Under the pieces are notes generated by a model. It was given only the letters and a program-made list of their open reading frames with translations. It was not told the origin of the DNA and made no database searches. Shown piece after piece: positions 16,245-18,765 of a DNA stretch of 18,765 nt; the first letter of the stretch is position 1, and each line of letters begins with the position of its first letter. Where the stretch lies: assembly GCA_018623655.1 (NCBI GenBank), contig JAAZVG010000013.1, forward strand, positions 1-18,765, written 5' to 3'. The DNA comes from Flavobacteriaceae bacterium (GTDB taxonomy: Bacteria; Bacteroidota; Bacteroidia; Flavobacteriales; Flavobacteriaceae). The position numbers and the translations under genes are program-made.

Positions 16245-17944
16245 TAATTCAATTGCAGTTCACTGATGATTTGATCAATTTTTGCCTCTATGTCCTTATT
16301 GGTCTTTTCGAAAACCTCAGCACTTTCTAATTGTGTTTTGGTGCTGATGTAAAATTTAATTTTGGGCTCTGTTCCGCTCGGACGCGCAGCAACTCTAGTA
16401 CCCTCAGTGGTCTCGTAGATAATTACATTTGAGGTAGGAAGGTTAATAATTTCTTTTTCACCAGTCTCAAGGTTAATTCGCGAACTAGTGTTGTAGTTTT
16501 CAATGTATTTCAGTGTTTCGCCTACGATCGTTTGAGGTGGGCGCGCTTCAAAATCAATCATCATCTTACGTATTTCGCTGGCCCCTTCTTGACCTTTCTT
16601 AGTAATGGAGATCAGTCGCTCCTTATAAAACCCATAGGTGAGGTAACAATCGATGAGTAAGTTGTAGAATGAAGAACCTTCGCTTTTTAATTGCGAGCCT
16701 ATTTCTGAAGCTAAAAGACTAGCTGTAACTGCATCCTTGTCTCTAACGAAATCTCCGACCATAAAGCCGTAACTTTCTTCTCCACCTCCAATAAACGCTT
16801 GCTTCGGAAAATCTTTGATCATCTTACCAATCCATTTGAACCCCGTTAGCGATATCTTGAAGTCTACATCATATGCTTTGGCTAATTCCTTGAGCATTGG
16901 GGTAGATACAATGGTAGAGGCAATAAATTCATTTCCTTTTAAGCCTTTTTTCTTTGCGAGTCGAAGTAGGTATTCGGTCATGACAATCATGGTCTGATTC
17001 CCATTGAGCAGTTCAAGGTCTCCAGAGGGGTTTCGAACCGCTATTCCAAGTCGATCACTATCTGGGTCAGTCCCAATCACCATATCGGATTGCTTTGTTT
17101 CAGCAAGATCCATAGCCATAGCAAGTGCCTCTGTTTCTTCTGGATTGGGAGATTTTACCGTAGGAAAATCTCCATTGGGCGCTGCTTGCTCCTTTACGAT
17201 GTCAACATTTTTGAACCCTGCGAGTTCAAGCACAGGTGGTATTGCTGTTATCGAGGTGCCATGAATCGAGGTGAAAACTAATCTAAAATCCTCTTTTCCT
17301 GCTGCCTTAAAACTACCGGCCTTTACACTTTCTGCGAAGAAGGCTTTGTCTACCTCCTCATCAATCAACTCAATGAGTTCGGTATTTGCATTGAAATTAA
17401 TCTTGTCGAAAGAAATCGCATTAATAGCTTCAATGATTTGCTTGTCTTCGGGCGGAACAATTTGTCCACCATCACTGCTGTAAACTTTATACCCATTGTA
17501 TTCTGGTGGGTTGTGAGAAGCTGTAAGTACAATTCCTGCTTGTGCGTTTAAATGTCTAACTGCAAATGAAAGTTCTGGAGTTGTTCTAAGTGCTGAAAAG
17601 AGAGAAACTTTAACGTTGTTGGCTGATAAGATTTCTGCAACAATTCTTGAAAGTGTATCACTGCCGTGGCGACAATCGTAAGCGATAACCACCCTTATAT
17701 CGCTGTATTTTCCTTTTAAAAAGTTGGCTAAGCCTTGCGTAGCTCTTCCGAGGGTATACTTATTAATTCGATTTGTGCCTGCACCTAATATACCTCGCAT
17801 CCCGCCTGTACCAAAAGCTAAATCGGTGTAAAAGCTATCGTTTAGCGTCTCGGGATCGTTGTTAATAAGATGTTTAACTTCTTCTATAGTTTCTTTGTCA
17901 AAAGGGCTCTTGAGCCACTGCTGTGCTTTATCTAAAGAATTCAT
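16244..17944 (-). CDS. Phosphoglucomutase/phosphomannomutase family enzyme
   Basis: A 566-residue alpha-D-phosphohexomutase that moves phosphate between C1 and C6 of a hexose phosphate, supplying glucose-1-P or mannose-1-P for nucleotide sugars. All four active-site blocks are present: TASHNPPEYNG at 141-151 with the phospho-accepting S143, the metal site DPDSDR at 293-298, the sugar-specificity loop GEESYG at 388-393, and the phosphate-binding RPSGTEPK at 521-528. GEESYG is shared by the PGM/PMM subgroup, so glucose and mannose substrates cannot be separated; length and motifs resemble PgcA-type phosphoglucomutases. The start overlaps the glycosyltransferase stop by four bases (ATGA), and the stop overlaps the exporter start by one base, so the three genes are probably translationally coupled. 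Confidence 0.94.
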   Translation of the reverse strand: MNSLDKAQQWLKSPFDKETIEEVKHLINNDPETLNDSFYTDLAFGTGGMRGILGAGTNRINKYTLGRATQGLANFLKGKYSDIRVVIAYDCRHGSDTLSRIVAEILSANNVKVSLFSALRTTPELSFAVRHLNAQAGIVLTASHNPPEYNGYKVYSSDGGQIVPPEDKQIIEAINAISFDKINFNANTELIELIDEEVDKAFFAESVKAGSFKAAGKEDFRLVFTSIHGTSITAIPPVLELAGFKNVDIVKEQAAPNGDFPTVKSPNPEETEALAMAMDLAETKQSDMVIGTDPDSDRLGIAVRNPSGDLELLNGNQTMIVMTEYLLRLAKKKGLKGNEFIASTIVSTPMLKELAKAYDVDFKISLTGFKWIGKMIKDFPKQAFIGGGEESYGFMVGDFVRDKDAVTASLLASEIGSQLKSEGSSFYNLLIDCYLTYGFYKERLISITKKGQEGASEIRKMMIDFEARPPQTIVGETLKYIENYNTSSRINLETGEKEIINLPTSNVIIYETTEGTRVAARPSGTEPKIKFYISTKTQLESAEVFEKTNKDIEAKIDQIISELQLN

Positions 17945-18765
17945 TCAGATGTATGATTGATAGTTTGATTTATTTGATAACGGGTCGTTTGATTCTTTGA
18001 ACGTATGATTAGCTCACCGATAAAACCGGCTAGAAAAAGTTGGGTTCCTAAAATCATCGTTGTAAGCGCAATGAAAAACTCAGGACGTTCAGTAATTAAT
18101 CGTCCTTTGGGTTCGATAAATAATTTGTCAATACCGAGATAGATTGCAAGTCCTGTACCTATGATAAACATGAGTAGGCCAATGGCGCCAAAAAAGTGCA
18201 TAGGTCGTTTCCCAAACCTTGAAACAAAACCAATGGTAATAAGGTCTAAGAACCCATTGATAAAGCGTTCAGCACCGAACTTTGTCTCACCGTATTTTCT
18301 GGCTTGATGTTTCACTTCTTTTTCCTTAATTCTGGTAAAACCTGCATTAGCAGCGAGTACCGGTAGGTATCGATGCATTTCGCCATGAACATCTATACTT
18401 TTTATGACCTCGCTGCGGTAGGCCTTGAGACCACAGTTAAAGTCGTTCAGTCTAATGCCAGAACTTCTGCGAGCCGCCCAGTTAAATAGCTTTGATGGGA
18501 TGTTTTTACCCAATAGACTATCATAGCGTTTCTTCTTCCAGCCTGATACAAGGTCTAATTCCTCTTTTTGGAGCAGTTCTATTAGCCCGGGTATTTCTTC
18601 AGGACTGTCCTGCAGATCTGCATCCATTGTAATAATTACGTCACCCTTTGCAGCTTTAAACCCTGCATGTAGGGCCTGGCTCTTGCCAAAGTTTTTTTGA
18701 AATCTGATCGCTTTTATTTCAGGGCGCTTAGCACATAATTGTTCGATGACTTCCCATGACCCATC
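17941..18765 (-). CDS. Membrane-anchored family 2 glycosyltransferase, 5' end missing
   Basis: The reading frame stays open to the right edge, so the gene is partial; the first methionine in the frame (18627) is inside the active site and is not the start. The visible protein is 274 residues, beginning DGSWEVIEQL, the end of the GT2 nucleotide-sugar motif (usually DDGS). Next come RFQKNFGKSQALHAGF and MDADLQDSPEEI with the metal-binding DAD, as in dolichol-phosphate-mannose synthase and bacterial polyprenyl-phosphate glycosyltransferases (GtrB, ArnC group). Two membrane helices close to the C-terminus (MHFFGAIGLLMFIIGTGLAI and a second in FFIALTTMILGTQLFLAGFI) fit that group. The product is probably a polyprenyl-phosphate sugar; the sugar is unknown. 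It overlaps the phosphomutase by four bases. Confidence 0.9.
   Translation of the reverse strand, partial: DGSWEVIEQLCAKRPEIKAIRFQKNFGKSQALHAGFKAAKGDVIITMDADLQDSPEEIPGLIELLQKEELDLVSGWKKKRYDSLLGKNIPSKLFNWAARRSSGIRLNDFNCGLKAYRSEVIKSIDVHGEMHRYLPVLAANAGFTRIKEKEVKHQARKYGETKFGAERFINGFLDLITIGFVSRFGKRPMHFFGAIGLLMFIIGTGLAIYLGIDKLFIEPKGRLITERPEFFIALTTMILGTQLFLAGFIGELIIRSKNQTTRYQINQTINHTSE

Noticed and set aside
17941..18627. A glycosyltransferase starting at the methionine at 18627.
   Set aside because: That methionine belongs to the active-site motif MDADLQD, and the same frame encodes 46 more conserved GT2 residues up to the window edge, so the gene is truncated by the window, not by mutation.
1..18765. 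Signs of a mobile element, CRISPR array, toxin-antitoxin or phage-defence system.
   Set aside because: I saw no transposase, integrase, direct-repeat array or defence-type domain; every sizeable frame is assigned to a metabolic, RNA-modification, regulatory or envelope gene.

Overview
This 18.8 kb window looks like a compact stretch of chromosome from a Bacteroidota bacterium, most likely a flavobacterium-type lineage. The evidence is the AT-leaning composition, the absence of clear Shine-Dalgarno sequences, a promoter of the Bacteroidota type (TTG, 20 bases, TACCTTTG) in front of purL, and the kinds of proteins encoded. All eleven genes lie on the minus strand, so transcription runs from high to low coordinates. 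No gap exceeds about 110 bases. Both ends cut through genes: a family 2 glycosyltransferase loses its N-terminus at the right edge, and a secreted M28-type peptidase loses all but its first 60 residues at the left edge.

In transcription order, the right-hand block (18765 to 13144) holds a membrane-anchored glycosyltransferase, a phosphoglucomutase/phosphomannomutase, an MsbA-like ABC exporter and an RsmB/NOP-family RNA cytosine methyltransferase. The first three are joined by 4-base and 1-base stop/start overlaps and so probably form one translationally coupled unit. It is plausibly concerned with making and exporting a lipid-linked sugar, though that role is an inference. The middle block (13109 to 7629) holds purL, the large single-chain FGAM synthase, with its own promoter overlapping the end of the methyltransferase gene. 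A long-chain acyl-CoA synthetase follows and ends at a strong intrinsic terminator.

The left-hand block (7522 to 1) is a fatty-acid beta-oxidation operon: a MarR-family regulator, a fused 3-hydroxyacyl-CoA dehydrogenase/enoyl-CoA hydratase (FadN domain order), a thiolase (FadA), an acyl-CoA dehydrogenase (FadE), then a group II PLP-dependent decarboxylase and the M28 peptidase. A perfect 26-base palindrome lies between the terminator and the regulator's start codon and is the obvious candidate operator. The enzyme order fadN-fadA-fadE is the same as in the Bacillus subtilis fadNAE operon, but here a MarR-type regulator sits at its head. The acyl-CoA synthetase immediately upstream would activate fatty acids for the pathway.

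Most of the window is ordinary core metabolism, and I see no defence system, mobile element, CRISPR array or RNA gene. The points most worth following up are the palindromic operator of the MarR regulator and the coupling of an amino-acid-type decarboxylase and a secreted peptidase to a beta-oxidation operon.
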